Counted from the stretch's first letter, positions 30,108 through 42,520 are shown. The stretch: 64,000 nt of DNA from Synaphobranchus kaupii (GCA_029718625.1 CM056376.1:112542112-112606111); one strand, 5' to 3'. Numbers and translations: made by a program. Notes: a model not told the origin generated them from the sequence alone.

Positions 30108-31070
30108 AGCTCTGGAAAATTATCGGTTGTCTCTTTGTTATTTTGGTTCTGTACTCTAGCATTTTGAGTTTGAAAGGATACAATGACAATCAGCTTTAAT
30201 TTGGGGTATTTTCATCCATATCGGATGAACCGTTTAGAAATTATAGAACCTTTTGTACATAGCCCCCCCCCCCCCCCCATTTTTGGAGATCAAAAAATAT
30301 GGCAGTTTAACATAATGTAGAATAAAGCAATCATATTTAATATTTGGTGGCATATCCTTTGCATGCCATGACTTCCTGATGTCTGTGACCCAAGAACATC
30401 AAAAGACTCTTGATATCTTATTTCCTGGTACTCTTACAAGCGATACTATAACGTCTCTGCATTTTAATGGATCTCTATGGGAATTGGGGGGTGGGACTAG
30501 ATTTAGCTGTAAATTATGCTGGAAACCGTATGGAATACATGGTTGGTAACATGGCTGTAAGTCATCAAGGGTCTGTGGTATCAAACGAGCCTATCACTCT
30601 GCTGCCAGATATGCAGTAGATATGGATGGATCACTTTAAGGGAGGTTTCTCCTGACAAATATTCCTATTGAACTCTATGGAAAAATAAGTCAGAAGAAGA
30701 AACCCTTCAAGTTATCCATCCATATCTACTGTATTTCTGGCAGCAGAGTGATGGTTTAAGGCTTGTTTGATATGTCAGACCCTTGATGACTTAGAGCCAT
30801 GTCACGCCCAAGACACACCTATAATTAATGAAGAGACTAGGTTCAGCCCACTTGCACGCTGCGCCGTGCTTAGCGCCCAAAAAACACGCCGTTAAAATAG
30901 CAAAAGTGGACTTGGACACGCCCTAAATGGACTTTACGCCATGTGCTTAGACCAAGCACCAAGATCGCCAAAAGAGTCTTTTGAGGTTTTTGGGTCACAG
31001 ACATCAGGAAGTCATGGCATGCAAAGGATATGTGACCAAATATAAAAAAAGAATTACTTTATTCTATATA
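30108..31070. mobile_element. nested palindromic repeat element 'B' (copy 2), interrupted
   Basis: The left arm (about 30134-30540) and right arm (about 30970-31070) share the same phrases as copy 1 at 19785-21230. The inner palindrome is also present (about 30557-30795). At 30795-30965 unrelated GCGC-rich DNA interrupts the right side, probably a second element. The right arm runs straight into the right arm of foldback element A. Confidence 0.7.
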
Positions 31071-31294
31071 TAAATGCAGGGGTGCCAATTATTGTGGCAC
31101 AAGTGGTTTTATTAAAAATAATTATTTCTTGATGAGGGATTTTTTTTTTCTCATAATAAATTTACTTAAATTGAAGGTTGGATTTCTCTCATTTTTTCAG
31201 TCTGAGATTAAGCTAATTCACCAAACGGTACATTTTTTTATAACCTTTTTTACTCATCTTTACCAGGGGGTGCCAATAATAGTGGAGGGCACTG
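31071..31294 (+). mobile_element. right arm of foldback element 'A'
   Basis: It runs from TAAATGCAGGGGTGCCAATT to TAATAGTGGAGGGCACTG and matches the right arm at 49858-50078. The left arm is absent; element B sequence sits where it should be. Confidence 0.75.
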
Positions 31295-31329
31295 TATGTA
31301 TATGTATATGCATATGTTTGCTTTGAAAA

Positions 31330-31508
31330 CCGTTATCCACAGGGACATTTTTACATAGAAGCCATTCATACAACAGTACATTTTAATGAAACTATTAAGT
31401 TTAATCACCTTAAGTATAGACACAAATGGTAGTGCTCTACCTTGGACTTGAACTCACAAGCTTTTGACTTTAACAGCCATAAGCCTTTAACCACTACACT
31501 GCCACTCT
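31330..31508 (-). mobile_element. decayed tRNA-derived SINE
   Basis: The plus strand ends in GACTTGAACTCACAAGC..TTAACCACTACACTGCC, which on the other strand is a degraded B box and A box. The tail side holds ACCGTTATCCACAGGGACAT. Confidence 0.6.
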
Positions 31509-33239
31509 ATGACACATGACAACAACTGTTTACAGCACCCTCCCCCCGTCACGATAGCTGCAGAGTTTGTACTGTCCGTCTCAGCCAATCAGAGCAGGCG
31601 GTTTTTCAGATGCCGTTTTCAGTCTTGCTATATTTATGACGGAATGTACTGTACACACACGGCACTTTGAAATGTATGAATTAGGCTTCACAAAAACTAA
31701 TGACAAAATAAGTAGAAGTGGTAGTAGTATTAGTAATAGTAGTAGTGTCAGTGTATCTGAGGTAATCCAGAGCTGATCCACCAGTAAAGTGAAACGGTGG
31801 GGGGTCACTAGCGTTAGCGCTGATGTCAGGGTTAAGCCATTTGACATTGGAAAGGAGGACAATTACACGTTCCCAATATCCCGCCCCTTATCCCTGAACC
31901 CAAAACCCGATCCACAAAGCCAGCTGTGCACCTCCAGGGCGTACCGACAGATCACAGATGGCAACATTTGGGGTGCAAGACCCACAAACAATAGGGCATA
32001 TTGATTACACCAAAGCCCTACTGCATGTAGGGAAATGGACCCCCACAGCCCCCGCCCCCATTAAAAACACACTGCCAGGGCTTCCTACACTGTGTACCCT
32101 GACCGAACCTCACTCTGTGCGATGCAATAACAGATCAGAGATATCCCTCAGTCCCACTTCTCAGAACTGTGAGGCAAGGACATTGAACCCTTTGAGTAGG
32201 TTTTTTGTTTTTCTTCAAAATTCTATGTCAGTGTTCTAGAACTCCACTGTTTCAAATACCAGTAGTGACTGCTACATCAGCATTAGAATTTTCAGGTAAG
32301 AACATTTTTATCACATATTTGTGATCTTACACCTTAAAGGGTTAAACTGCCAAACACCATTTCCATTGTGCCTGACTCATACCACATGCTGAAATATCTA
32401 TGCAATACAAGGCAAGCATGCCAGTATGATTACAGGAAAATATGTCAAAATAATGTTTCATAAAAGGAAAAGAAAACGCAGACAGATTTACAAAGCAGGA
32501 AAAACGTTTATTAATATTCTGGGAAATGGGAGGGAACCCTTCATCCCTCAGCATCTTTCAGTCCAATGACCATTTAAGACTTTTTTTTTTTTTTAACAAT
32601 CCCATGTAACAGCAATGAATTCCTCGAATTTACTGCCCACCCGTTACAGAAGGCCAGAACACAAGAAGCAGATCAAACGGTGAATCCAAACGAAGATGTT
32701 AAAAAGTCAAAAACCAGAAATGAAATACAAGGCAACATGTCCCCCTTTCACTTCCTCCCATGACCCAAAAAACATCAGCTGACCTTGGCCCCAGATTCCA
32801 TTTAAACAAACAACGTGGGAAGCAAGCTAGAAGATGTTCGTGCTCGAGGACAGAGAAAGAAAATGCCCTTGTTTACTGGGGTATTTTTGACCTGCCCCTT
32901 ACTTTTGGGGATTACAGGGGTCAAGGCAGGGGCTTTGCGAGCAGACGGAGGGGGTAGTGTCCACGTCACATCGCCACATCACCACCTCACCAAAAATCTC
33001 CAGAGAATCACGAGAACCCCCCTCCCCAGGGCGCGTGACTCACTCCCCAAACTTGTTTTTCTCCACTGTGGCATTTAGACCCCCCACCCCAGCTCAGGTT
33101 GTTCTCAGTTCCAATTTCAAATTATTTTACTGGACAGAGGGTGCAGGTAACATCCCCTGAAAGCCGGGGTGCCAACCCTCGCCCCCACCCCCCCACCCCC
33201 CCCCCCACCACGCTCACACTCTCACATCTCTCACTCTCT
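31509..33239. other. non-coding, no gene recognised
   Basis: It holds a GTAGTA-type run at 31720-31748 and a T run at 32581-32594. Overlapping frames at 32760-33160 have no family resemblance. Confidence 0.5.
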
Positions 33240-33326
33240 CTATACACTCTCACACACACACACATACACACTCAAACATACACCCTCACTCACACACAGA
33301 CAGAAACACACACACTCTAACTCTCT

Positions 33327-33367
<41 letters not shown>

Positions 33368-33425
33368 AAACACCCTCACCAACACACAAACACACACACT
33401 CTCACACTCTCTCACATACACACTG
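33240..33425. repeat. CA/CT-rich microsatellite cluster
   Basis: CACACA and CTCTCA runs are interleaved, the longest CA run being about 33332-33360. A C-rich run precedes it at 33183-33208. Confidence 0.92.
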
Positions 33426-33885
33426 TTAAGTATATTACTCTATTGCTCCTTCTAGTATATCTCTACAGTTCAACTGCAGTGATCTGAAGTGGGGGACGCA
33501 GTTACAGAGCTGTTGGGGACCCTTTGAAATGGACGGGTCCCTACATTTTCTTAGTTGCTACATGCATGTCCTGGGACCGGGAGGCCTCCCACTGCCTTGC
33601 CAAAGGTTAAGGAACTCCTAACCATGTGATAACGAGCAGGCTTGCTTCCCGGCTGATCAGGGTTCGACCGTACTTCGAGATCTAGCCCCAAACCCCCACA
33701 CCAGGGCTCTCAAACCCTGGCCCTGGATGACCACAAGGTCGGGGTTTGTCTTTTCAGCTTACATGTGACAGAATAGGAGCTCAAATATCGTAATGTGCTG
33801 TTCAAAGAAGGCAATATACAACCAGAAAGAAATATATATATTTAAGATACAAATATATGACATTTCGGCTGTAGCCTCAATTATA
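33426..33885. other. non-coding, no feature recognised
   Basis: Unique-looking DNA up to the Tc1-like insertion. CAAACCCTGGCCCTGGATGA near 33713 resembles the dispersed 'ctccaggac' motif family. Confidence 0.45.
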
Positions 33886-34430
33886 CACTGCCTGGCCAAA
33901 AAAAAAGTCGCCGTTGCATCCATCATGCATAGTGCCCACTGTACAAGCCTCTGGAGGCAGTGTTATGATCTGGGGTTGCTTCAATTGGTCAGGTCTAGGC
34001 TCAGCAACATTATGCAGCAATAAAATGAAGTCAGCTGAGTACCTGAATGTACTGAATGACCAGGTTATCCCATCATTGGGCATATTCCAGGACGACAATG
34101 CCAAGATTCATCCGGCTCAAATTGTGAAAGAGTGGTTCAGGGAGCATGAGGAATCATTTTTCACACATGAATTGGCCACCAGAGTCCTGACCTTAACCCC
34201 ACTGAAAGTCTTTGAGATGTGCTGGAGAAGACTTTACGGAGTGGTTTGACTCTCCCGTCGTCAATACAAGATCTCGGCCAAAAATTAATGCAGCTCTGGA
34301 CGGAAATAAATGTTGTGACATTGCATAAGGTTGTCCACACAATGCCGCGACAAAATGCGCGCCGTAATCAAAGATAAAGGCGGTCCAACAAAATATTAGA
34401 GTGTGCGACTTTTTTTTTGGCCAGGCAGTG
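33886..34430 (+). mobile_element. Tc1-like deletion derivative, copy 1 (545 bp)
   Basis: TIRs are CACTGCCTGGCCAAAAAAAA and its complement, flanked by TA on both sides. The 5' two-thirds of the transposon are gone, leaving a transposase C-terminal part. The same derivative is found twice more, on the minus strand (50651-51182 and 58473-59004). Confidence 0.88.
33914..34249 (+). pseudogene. partial Tc1-like transposase (catalytic core remnant)
   Basis: A frame of 111 codons carries [14 protein letters not shown], a hallmark of Tc1-family DDE transposases, and FQDDNAKIH with the second catalytic Asp. The N-terminal DNA-binding domains and the first catalytic region are missing. Near [13 protein letters not shown] the frame is one base off the expected WPP-SPDLNP segment that is still legible in copies 2 and 3 (NWPPES). 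It cannot encode an active enzyme. Because all three copies keep the same deletion, this piece was probably mobilised in trans as a non-autonomous element. Confidence 0.85.
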
Positions 34431-34499
34431 TATTTTGTATTAAGTTTGAAATCCGGAGAGTTAACTGTGTAATCAACCTGCTTCAAATAATCAGTTAAA

Positions 34500-34985
34500 G
34501 GCTGAATAACAACAAAAAACTAGAAGATCCTGTGGCTCTCCAGGACCAGGGTAGGGGATCCCAGCAGACCTTGTTGCTCTCCAGGACCAGGGTGGGGGAT
34601 CCCAGCAGACCCTGTGGCTATCCAGGTCTAGGGCTGGGGACCCCGGGAAGGCTCTGTGGCTCTCCAGGGCCAGGGTGGGGGGATCCCAGCAGACCTTGTT
34701 GCTCTCCAGGACCAGGGTGGGGGGATCCCAGCAGACCTTGTTGCTCTCCAGGACCAGGGTGGGGGATCCCAGCAGACCCTGTGGCTATCCAGGTCTAGGG
34801 CTGGGGACCCCGAGAAGGCTCTGTGGCTCTCCAGGGCCAGGGTTGGGGACCCCAGCAGACCCTGTGGCAATCCAGGACCAGGTTCGGGGACCACAGCAGA
34901 CCCTGTGGCTCTCCCGGGCCAGGATTGAGTACTCCAGCAAACCCTGTGGCTCTCCATGGCCAGGGTTGGGGACCACTCCACTGCA
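34500..34985. repeat. 41-42 bp minisatellite (~11 copies)
   Basis: Unit landmarks CAGGACCAGGG/CAGGTCTAGGG start at 34541, 34582, 34623 and 34665 and continue to about 34970. Units contain GGGGATCCCAGCAGACC and CTGTGGCTCTC. Frames on both strands are open because the unit length is often a multiple of three; they are not genes. Confidence 0.95.
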
Positions 34986-36565
34986 GTATTAAGACATTCT
35001 TCTCTTTTGAACAATGAAAATAATTCATTGTTTTTCGTTAATATAAACGTTTGGCCAAATCTGTTATTTATCTGTAAGGGGTCTGACTCCAAGGTGTTCA
35101 CAATCAATTAAGAGAAAGGACAAGGGCACAGGACGGCTAAGCAAAAGTGACAGGGCAATATTTCAAACTGGAAAACAAATTCACAGGAAATCAAATATTG
35201 GCAGTGCATATTGCTTGGCTTGGCTGCGGTTAGTATAAACCATTCTGCATGTCTACTTTAGAATAAAGCACACAGGTTTAAAAAGGGTGCCTTCAAGGTC
35301 TGAAAATCCATAAACGGTTATACAAAGAGTCCAGCAATGGGTACAATTGCATTCTTCTCAATTTCTGGGATTGATTACAATGTTCTGCACCACTTACTAT
35401 TCTAATGTGAAAGATTAAGATTCATGTTGCTGGCCAGAGGCCTTTCCCTGCAGCCTGGCTGGGCCAATGGTGTGCCACTTCATAAAGAGTGGGGAGGAGT
35501 TTCTTAGCACCTCGTGTCATCTGAACGGTCAATGCTGGGTGCTGTGGGAGGAGTCTCAGAGCCCCCCACACACACAGTGTCCTGTCCCAGAGGACTCTGG
35601 CATGATTGACAGCTGCAGACAGGTATTTTAAATGGAAATGCCGGATGGAAAACGAGACAGACTTTCTGCCCGCCATTCCAGCACAGGTAAAAATAACTGA
35701 CCGGTCAGACGGTATTTGGCACGACTTTACATCTCAACCAGCTCGCAAAAAATGACCAAAAACAAAAGAAAGTCTCCGTCGAAGATATTGGCCTGCCGAA
35801 TTAACGCTGTGGAGCCTCACAAGCCAGGTTAATGCCCTCAGCGATAAACCTGGGAAAGCAGTGTGGTTCAGAGCAACAATCCCGCCCACTTTCAGGAAGT
35901 AACCAATGACATCAGCTCTGTGAAGGAGCAGCTTGGGTTATTCAAACCTTAGGTACGCCTCAAACACGTTACTCCTTCCGCGATACACCCTCTGATAGGC
36001 TGACCTATCACATAACCTGGCACGTCATTGGCATGCCTGTCACTGCTACCGTGAACACTGCTCCCAGGAGCCGAGGTGAGAGTTCCCTGAGATCTCTTAA
36101 GACCATCTGGGTTCTCAGACTACAGGCTCCGAAGGTGTGAAGTGTTAACATTGACTGTGTGTCTGAATTGCTGCAGCCAGCATTTAGGCCTGCAGATATT
36201 TAGAGTGGTCAGCGGGGAGGATGCAGCGGAAATTAAAATTATTGTCATCTACTTCATTCTTAACATGTACGTTAGTGGCCTTTTGAAGTGGTTTTGAAGT
36301 GGTTTTTTTGTGATGTATCAGCGTACACAACAACTGTCTACATGGACAGGAAATAAAACTGAATGGCAGCACATTGAGCTCCCAAATGTGCCGATTCGCA
36401 GAAATCACAAGCGTTTGGATGGGTTGCAGCTTGTCCAGCCTCTTTCATTGTCAAACGCCGTACAGCACCATCCAAGAGATGCATTCAGCCCCTATCCCAC
36501 ATGCTGCCTGCAACTGGGCAAGTCCATGATGACTGACGTTACAAATGCAGGATATTTGCATGGTG
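34986..36565. other. non-coding, no gene recognised
   Basis: Unique-looking sequence. Short frames only (for example the minus-strand frame at 35676-35422), with no recognisable domain. Confidence 0.5.
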
Positions 36566-36655
36566 AAGTCCAATACAGCTACATAATAGACTGATATACG
36601 CTTTTATAACCATCAGGCAAAATATCAGTCTCTATTATGTAGCTATATTGAACTT
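36566..36655. repeat. short palindrome
   Basis: CAATACAGCTACATAATAGA and its near complement TCTATTATGTAGCTATATTG surround a loop of about 40 bp. It may be a small foldback element. Confidence 0.75.
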
Positions 36656-36924
36656 TATTACGTGCATATGTAGCATCAGTTACCGTGGAATTGGCCAACT
36701 GCTCACCCAAATATCAAGGTGTCGATGTCGTTTCACACCAATGAAAAGTGGTGAGCGGTGACTTTGACGCGGGGTATGCCATCTCGACAACCCCCACCCC
36801 AGACCCCCATCCCAGCGCACACACAGCTCCACCCACCAGTACAAATGAGGTGATGACACCCCTCTAACACACTAAAATTACAGACAGCAGCAGCATCAGA
36901 ATAGGAATAGGACAGCAAAAGGAT

Positions 36925-37975
36925 ACGATTGCAGACAGTAGCCGCTTATCAGCACAAGTGGGACCGTGGCGGGCCATTCCAAACCAGCACATTGCTATTA
37001 CTTCACAGACAGCACTAGTGGGGCCATAACATAAAAACAGCAGATTAATAGAGTACCCAAGTGACTATACATCACACTGGTTTCGGAAGAAAATTCCCCA
37101 TTCATTTAGAGCGTAGACATTAACTAAAACTTACTTTTAAACCATTTCTACTGACCATTTCTACCGTCAATTTCCTTGATTGTTCAATATAATGCCCGTT
37201 CGCAAACTATGTCATTTATCTGGACCAGCTTCGAGTATATTTTACATTTTAGTATTTTTTTGTGAATATACCAGCGCTGGCACTGTTTAAAAACTCAACG
37301 TCCTATAATTCCCTCTGGACGAGCAGCGTTGTTTCCAAACATTGTCATATAACATTAGCCAGCAGTAGCACACAGCTCCGTTTTTAAACACTTTTTTATA
37401 ACGTCAGCTAACTAGCTTGAAGGACTAAAAGCTAGAATTGCTTTATGTAATTAACCGTAGCGTAGTTTCTGACCTTGTCGGGCGGGCTTCTCAACTTAGC
37501 AAGCTAACGTTAGCTCGACTTCAGCGGCATTACTCCCATCTGCCAAAAATGTCCAGACAGACGAGATGATGATATCTTATTGGTCGAGAACCACCTGTGC
37601 GTTGCAGTACTACATATGTAGTCTGTTAAAGTGGACTACAAGTCAAACTACAATCATTAATCCAGTTACTTTAAAAAATAAAAATGGGAACATGCGATAT
37701 ATTAGTCTATATCCTTATACCACACAGGCTATTCCAGGAACGTTTTGGCTCATTCTATAAATCAGATTTCAAGAAATAGTCGAAAGTCTCCAAAGTCATA
37801 GGGAATTCTGTCATAGGGAATTTACTTCCGAAACCAGACTCCACCCACTTAGTACTCTATTGATTTGATATAATTTCACAGACAGTAGCCTACCAGAGCA
37901 CAAGTTGGGCTGTAGCCATGGCGGGCCATCACATAAAAACAGCAGATTGACTCACACGATTGCTCAGACAGTAGC
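36925..37975. mobile_element. inverted-repeat element nested in a second repeat
   Basis: An element from about 37048 (ATAGAGTACCCAAGTG) to about 37860 (CACTTAGTACTCTAT) has arms sharing TGGTTTCGGAAG..AATTCCC. On both sides are copies of another motif (CAGACAGTAGCC..GCACAAGT..GGCGGGCCAT..ATAAAAACAGCAGATT at about 36932-37046 and 37878-37950). No transposase frame. The family is not assigned. Confidence 0.6.
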
Positions 37976-38280
37976 CGAGCTAGCAGCCGCGGCGGGCCAG
38001 AACAAACTAATACGCCTACCTATAAAACACTCTAAAAGTAAGCCTATGTATGCTATGGCTTCCTACTTTATTTGTAGACAAAGTCCATCCTTCAATCCTT
38101 CTTAGTGGACTGCGAGATGATTGCTATCTCTACGGAGATTGCTTCCACCTATTTCTGGTTCCGTCGTCATTGTGATGCATTGGCCCCTTACTGGCTACGG
38201 ATGAGGTAACCGAGCGAGGCTACTAGCTAGCTAGATATGTTGCGCATGTGTGTCTGAGTGGAAGCTGAATCAAAGGCTGA

Positions 38281-39549
38281 TGGGTGCGTCCCAATATTCT
38301 TCACTCCCCACCTCCCTTCCTCTACTCCCCCACTACCACTCCTCTACTTCCCAGAAGTATGTGGAGGAAGGGAGGGGAGGAGGGAGTAGAGGAAAGGAGC
38401 CCTGAATAAAATTGGGACAGCGAATCTGCTTCACCGTCATCAAAATCGCCGTCGACTCTTGATGAACTTGCACTATCATAACTTTGACTGACGCCAAGCC
38501 CATAAATATTCCCAAACCAGTCACAGTTTTTCCACATAGTCAGCCCATTTAAAGCTGCAAAATGTATTTTAAGTCACAAGTGCAAGTAACCTAGTTGCAA
38601 GTAGCTACAGTGTAAAGATAGCTTGTATTGCCGTTCGCGTCGAGACAGAAATTAACATGTAATCAGCAACATTAGATCAAAGTAAACATGTTGTAGTATA
38701 AGCTATGCAAACATAACAATTTACTGTAATTCCAGAATCCCGATGTCTGAACATACCGAGCTCTAATTCACCTCATATGCCTATACACTATTGCCAGTTC
38801 CTTGCATCTCACATAGGCAAATTGGGAAACATTTCCATATATTAGTGGAACGAATTATCGTCATATTATCAGATATAGGCCTATATCATTCCCAATGTTC
38901 ATCGCAGTGGTCACACCGAAAAAACAATTAGGCCTATTTCCGACTGTAACATCTGAAATCAAATTTAAAAATGTCCTTTGGAATGGTTGAATAAATTAAT
39001 TAATGCTAATCACATACTGAAATGGTAGCAGTCATGCTTAGGCTATATTAGTCATGTTTGTTAACGTAGCAACGTTAGCCTAATGTGCAAGCAAATAAAT
39101 AAAGCTATTTCCCCGACTTACATTGCCAAATTTTTATGTAGGATATGAACCACAAAAACGGACTGGTATTTTGTTATCCGTTGTAGGATGCTATGTCCTT
39201 TGTGTGGTAATAACCTACTAAAGCACACACAATCTAGGCAAAATATCTTGCATTGGGGCATCATTATCTTGGGGAAGTTCATATAAGGCATAGCTACGCA
39301 TCATCACTGTTGCCTTTTCTTAAATCTCTGTGGGCGTGAGCGCGATGATGTCACCCAAAAATGTGAAAAAACGTATACATCGATGTATGCTTTGCCGGAG
39401 GGGAGGAGAAGCCGAGTTTGAAACCGCTTCGCTCATCTTCTCCACTATTGGGACAGTGGAGGGAGGGAGCAACGAAAGATAGGTTTCTGGGGCATGGAGT
39501 AGAGGAGGTGGTAGTGGAAGAAGGGAGGGGTGCATTATTGGGACACACC
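38281..39549. mobile_element. terminal inverted repeat element (~1.27 kb)
   Basis: The ends are GGGTGCGTCCCAATATT and, reversed, GGGTGTGTCCCAATAATG, followed on each side by CT-rich arms (CTCCC, CTACTACC-type words). No clear target duplication and no transposase were seen. Confidence 0.55.
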
Positions 39550-40119
39550 CTGTGTCTCAAACAAGGAAAAAGCTGCCTTTGATGGCAGCATTTGGAGGCA
39601 GGAAGGTATCGAGGCGTGTCTCATTCGAAAGTTTACATAAAATTCTGCCTTCTAAGGTGCCTTAGAAGGCAAGCATTTGAAGGCAGCATCACATGTATCC
39701 TTCTGTGGGTATGATATCCCATAAGTCTTTGCGATTACATCAGGGTTCTCCCTTGTGTTAATGGCAGCCGAAAACAATGATGCGGTATTTGCCATGGCAC
39801 CAGAGATTTTTTAGTCTGAATATGCAGTAAACTCCATAATTTGTTATATTTAAAAATGCATTTTAATTATTTAATACACTGTAATAGTGTATCTGATGTT
39901 TTTAAGCGTCTGTGAGCTTTCCAGTAACTAGCCAGCTAACTTGCTACCAAGCTGACCTAGCGTAATGAACAAACATAAACACTGATCTCACGTGACATCA
40001 TCCTGCCTTCGAAGTGCGTCCCAAATTTGTTTCCTTTTGAGGTACCTTCAGAGGGTGCAAGACAACAAGGCAGCAAGGCACCAAAGCAGCGAGGCAGCTG
40101 TCTTCGGTTTGAGACACAG
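39550..40119. mobile_element. 570-bp element with perfect 13-bp TIRs
   Basis: CTGTGTCTCAAAC at 39550-39562 is exactly reversed as GTTTGAGACACAG at 40107-40119. The subterminal regions also mirror (AGCTGCC words). It abuts the preceding element directly. No coding capacity. Confidence 0.7.
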
Positions 40120-40376
40120 CCAAAGATAGCTTATCGGCCCACACAAACCCCGCGTCTAGAAGATGACCCCCCCCCCCTCACACACACAAACAATGGGAAT
40201 AACACAGAGCGCATGCGTGAGAGTATGCTCAAAGCTGCGCAGCTTCTTCCTGGATAGATAAACGTAGCGTTGGAAACACAGCAGCGCTACTGCAGTCATT
40301 GCTGTTTGTCAATGAAATAATTGGAGTACAAACAACAAATGTTCAATTGTTTTAACAAATATAATGCTCATGTTAA

Positions 40377-40976
40377 AGGTTGTATCAGCGATTTTGGGTG
40401 GAAACATAAAAATTTTTTTTTTTACCTCACGATCCGCTAGCTGCCCGCCCCATAAGCAGGCCGTCAAAAAACCGCGTCTCTGTAGGCAGGCCTATGCTCC
40501 GAGATCGTACACAAAAACAAATGATACTACCAACCACTCAAAACCAAAATAAACAGTATTCCAACCAATCACAATGATCTGCACAAACGCTAATACTCTT
40601 ATCTCGCTGAAATCTTGACGGATTTACAAACGGTTTGGTTTCTTACAAACGTTATTAACGTGGTTATAATTCTGGATGCATGAACACTATTTTTTAAAAC
40701 ATAACATAATTATTCATAAGTATGTTTGTTTGGGATTTCGCTTCAGAAGTGACGTCACGTTTGTGCAGATCATTGTGATTGGTTGGAATACTGTTTATTT
40801 TGGTTTTGAGTAGTTGGTAGTACCATTGTTTTTGTGTACGATCTCAGAGCATAGGCTGCCTACAGAGACGCGGTTTTTTGACGGCCTGCTTATGGGGCGG
40901 GCAGCTAGCGGATCGTGAGGAAAAATCAGATGAATGTGATCATTTATGTTTCCACCCAAAATCGTTGATACAACCT
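40377..40976. mobile_element. TTAA-flanked foldback element (600 bp)
   Basis: The ends are AGGTTGTATCA and TGATACAACCT, each flanked by TTAA (40373-40376 and 40977-40980). The arms are about 215 bp and strongly mirror each other (CGATCCGCTAGCTGCCCGCC against GGCGGGCAGCTAGCGGATCG style). A TTAA target is typical of piggyBac and Kolobok. No transposase frame. Confidence 0.8.
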
Positions 40977-40980
40977 TTAA

Positions 40981-42498
40981 GTATAAAATGATACAATACA
41001 TTGGAAAGTAAGTTTCGTTTCAAATTTGCTCATTCTTTTCAAATGCCTTGGGTAGGCTATGCACTGCTTCCACAGCTTACATGGACCGCTCGCCACTGAT
41101 GAAACTACAGTAGCTGCCAGCGCTCACATGTCGGTTTAAAAACCAAGGGAGTATTTAAATAAAAACATTGGGCTTGAAAATCCAGTGATAGAAAAGAAAA
41201 GCTTATCCCTCACGCTGAAGGACGACTCTCCAAGGGCAATGGGGATTAAAGTTGGGCTTTATGTTGCAAGACTGGCATTTATGCTTTTTAGGGGGAAAAA
41301 ACTGAAACTGAGTTTTGGGGGGGTTATCAGTGATTAGGAAAGCTCTTCATGATTATCTTCTGGGAGGGGTGTCAGATGCTTGCTTTTTTGTAAAAACACA
41401 GGGAGTGTTATCTCATTGGCAATGCTTGAAGTAAACTGTCACTCTGGCGACGTCTACCTGCATTGATCAAATAAAGACTTTTCTTTATGAAACAAGAAGC
41501 CATCAGTGACACACTGATTTTATTTTTTCTTTTTGCCTATTAATGTGTAAGGAAGGTGACACTGACCTGTGATGTCACAGGCTTTATGGCAAATCCTATC
41601 CCAGCAGTTCAGCTCTGCTCCTCTAGAGGCCGCCAGCTTTTTGGTTTTTAAAATATATTATCAACATACATGAATTACATGCTTTGCTCAAGGGCATAAA
41701 AGCTGTACTATGCCCCTAGACTTGAGCCTGTAACCCCATTTAGGCCACTATGCCGTCCTCCAGACATACGCCCACATTAGATAAATCGTTCCAAGCATTT
41801 AAAATTTTCTCCAAGCTCCATTTGATCCAATTTCATATTCAAAATAAGGGCTAGCCCACAGGAACAGGCAGTTTATCTGGACGGGACGGTGTAAAAATCC
41901 GAGCTCCCGAAATGTGGCGGTCTTTCACCAGATTGCTGACTTTGGAAATCGTGTGAGCCCCCCTGGCAGCCGGCCTCCAGACATCAGCCTCCTCACCGCT
42001 GCCCCGTCTCAAGGAAAAGGCGCTAATCCACCAGTCCTGAATGTGCCGCACATCAAAGCTCACCCAACTTCACTAATTCCTCATTAAACGATAGAGAGGG
42101 TGTAATCATCTAACTCAGAATACTCATATTAGCCCCCCCCCCGCCCCCATATCGCTCACAGCGAGCATACTCATGTGCTATCCTCCGTCTGCCCCATTTC
42201 CTTGCCAGCTAAACCCATGGTGTTTATGGGCCTCTTGATATGAGCTATGTGGTAAAACAAGAGCCAGATGCCCAGTTCATCACTAAGTGTGAATATACAA
42301 GAGGGTGGGTGGGCCTTAACTCTGTGCATCATCCCCTGTATGTGGCCAACAGCAAACTGAGCAGATTCAGACCAGATTCTAAGCTGGTCTGCGCGGGTCT
42401 GTTATGACACTACAACAGCAATGCTAAAGGTTACGGTAAATTCTGAAATTCTGCCCCTATCCAAAGGTATTTTCCATTTTCAAACATTGCTTTTTTTT
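40981..42498. other. non-coding; possible SINE head remnant near 41690-41760
   Basis: At 41720-41760 TTGAGCCTGTAACCCC..GGCCACTATGCC resembles a decayed minus-strand tRNA-like head. The rest, including the frame at 42063-41851, is unassigned. Confidence 0.4.
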
Positions 42499-42520
42499 GG
42501 GGGGGGGGGGGGGGGGGGGG
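42499..42520. repeat. poly-G run
   Basis: 22 consecutive G after a T run. The plus-strand frame across it is an artefact. Confidence 0.95.

Noticed and set aside
34628..35107. 159-codon minus-strand frame
   Set aside because: It is made of the 41-bp minisatellite read through.
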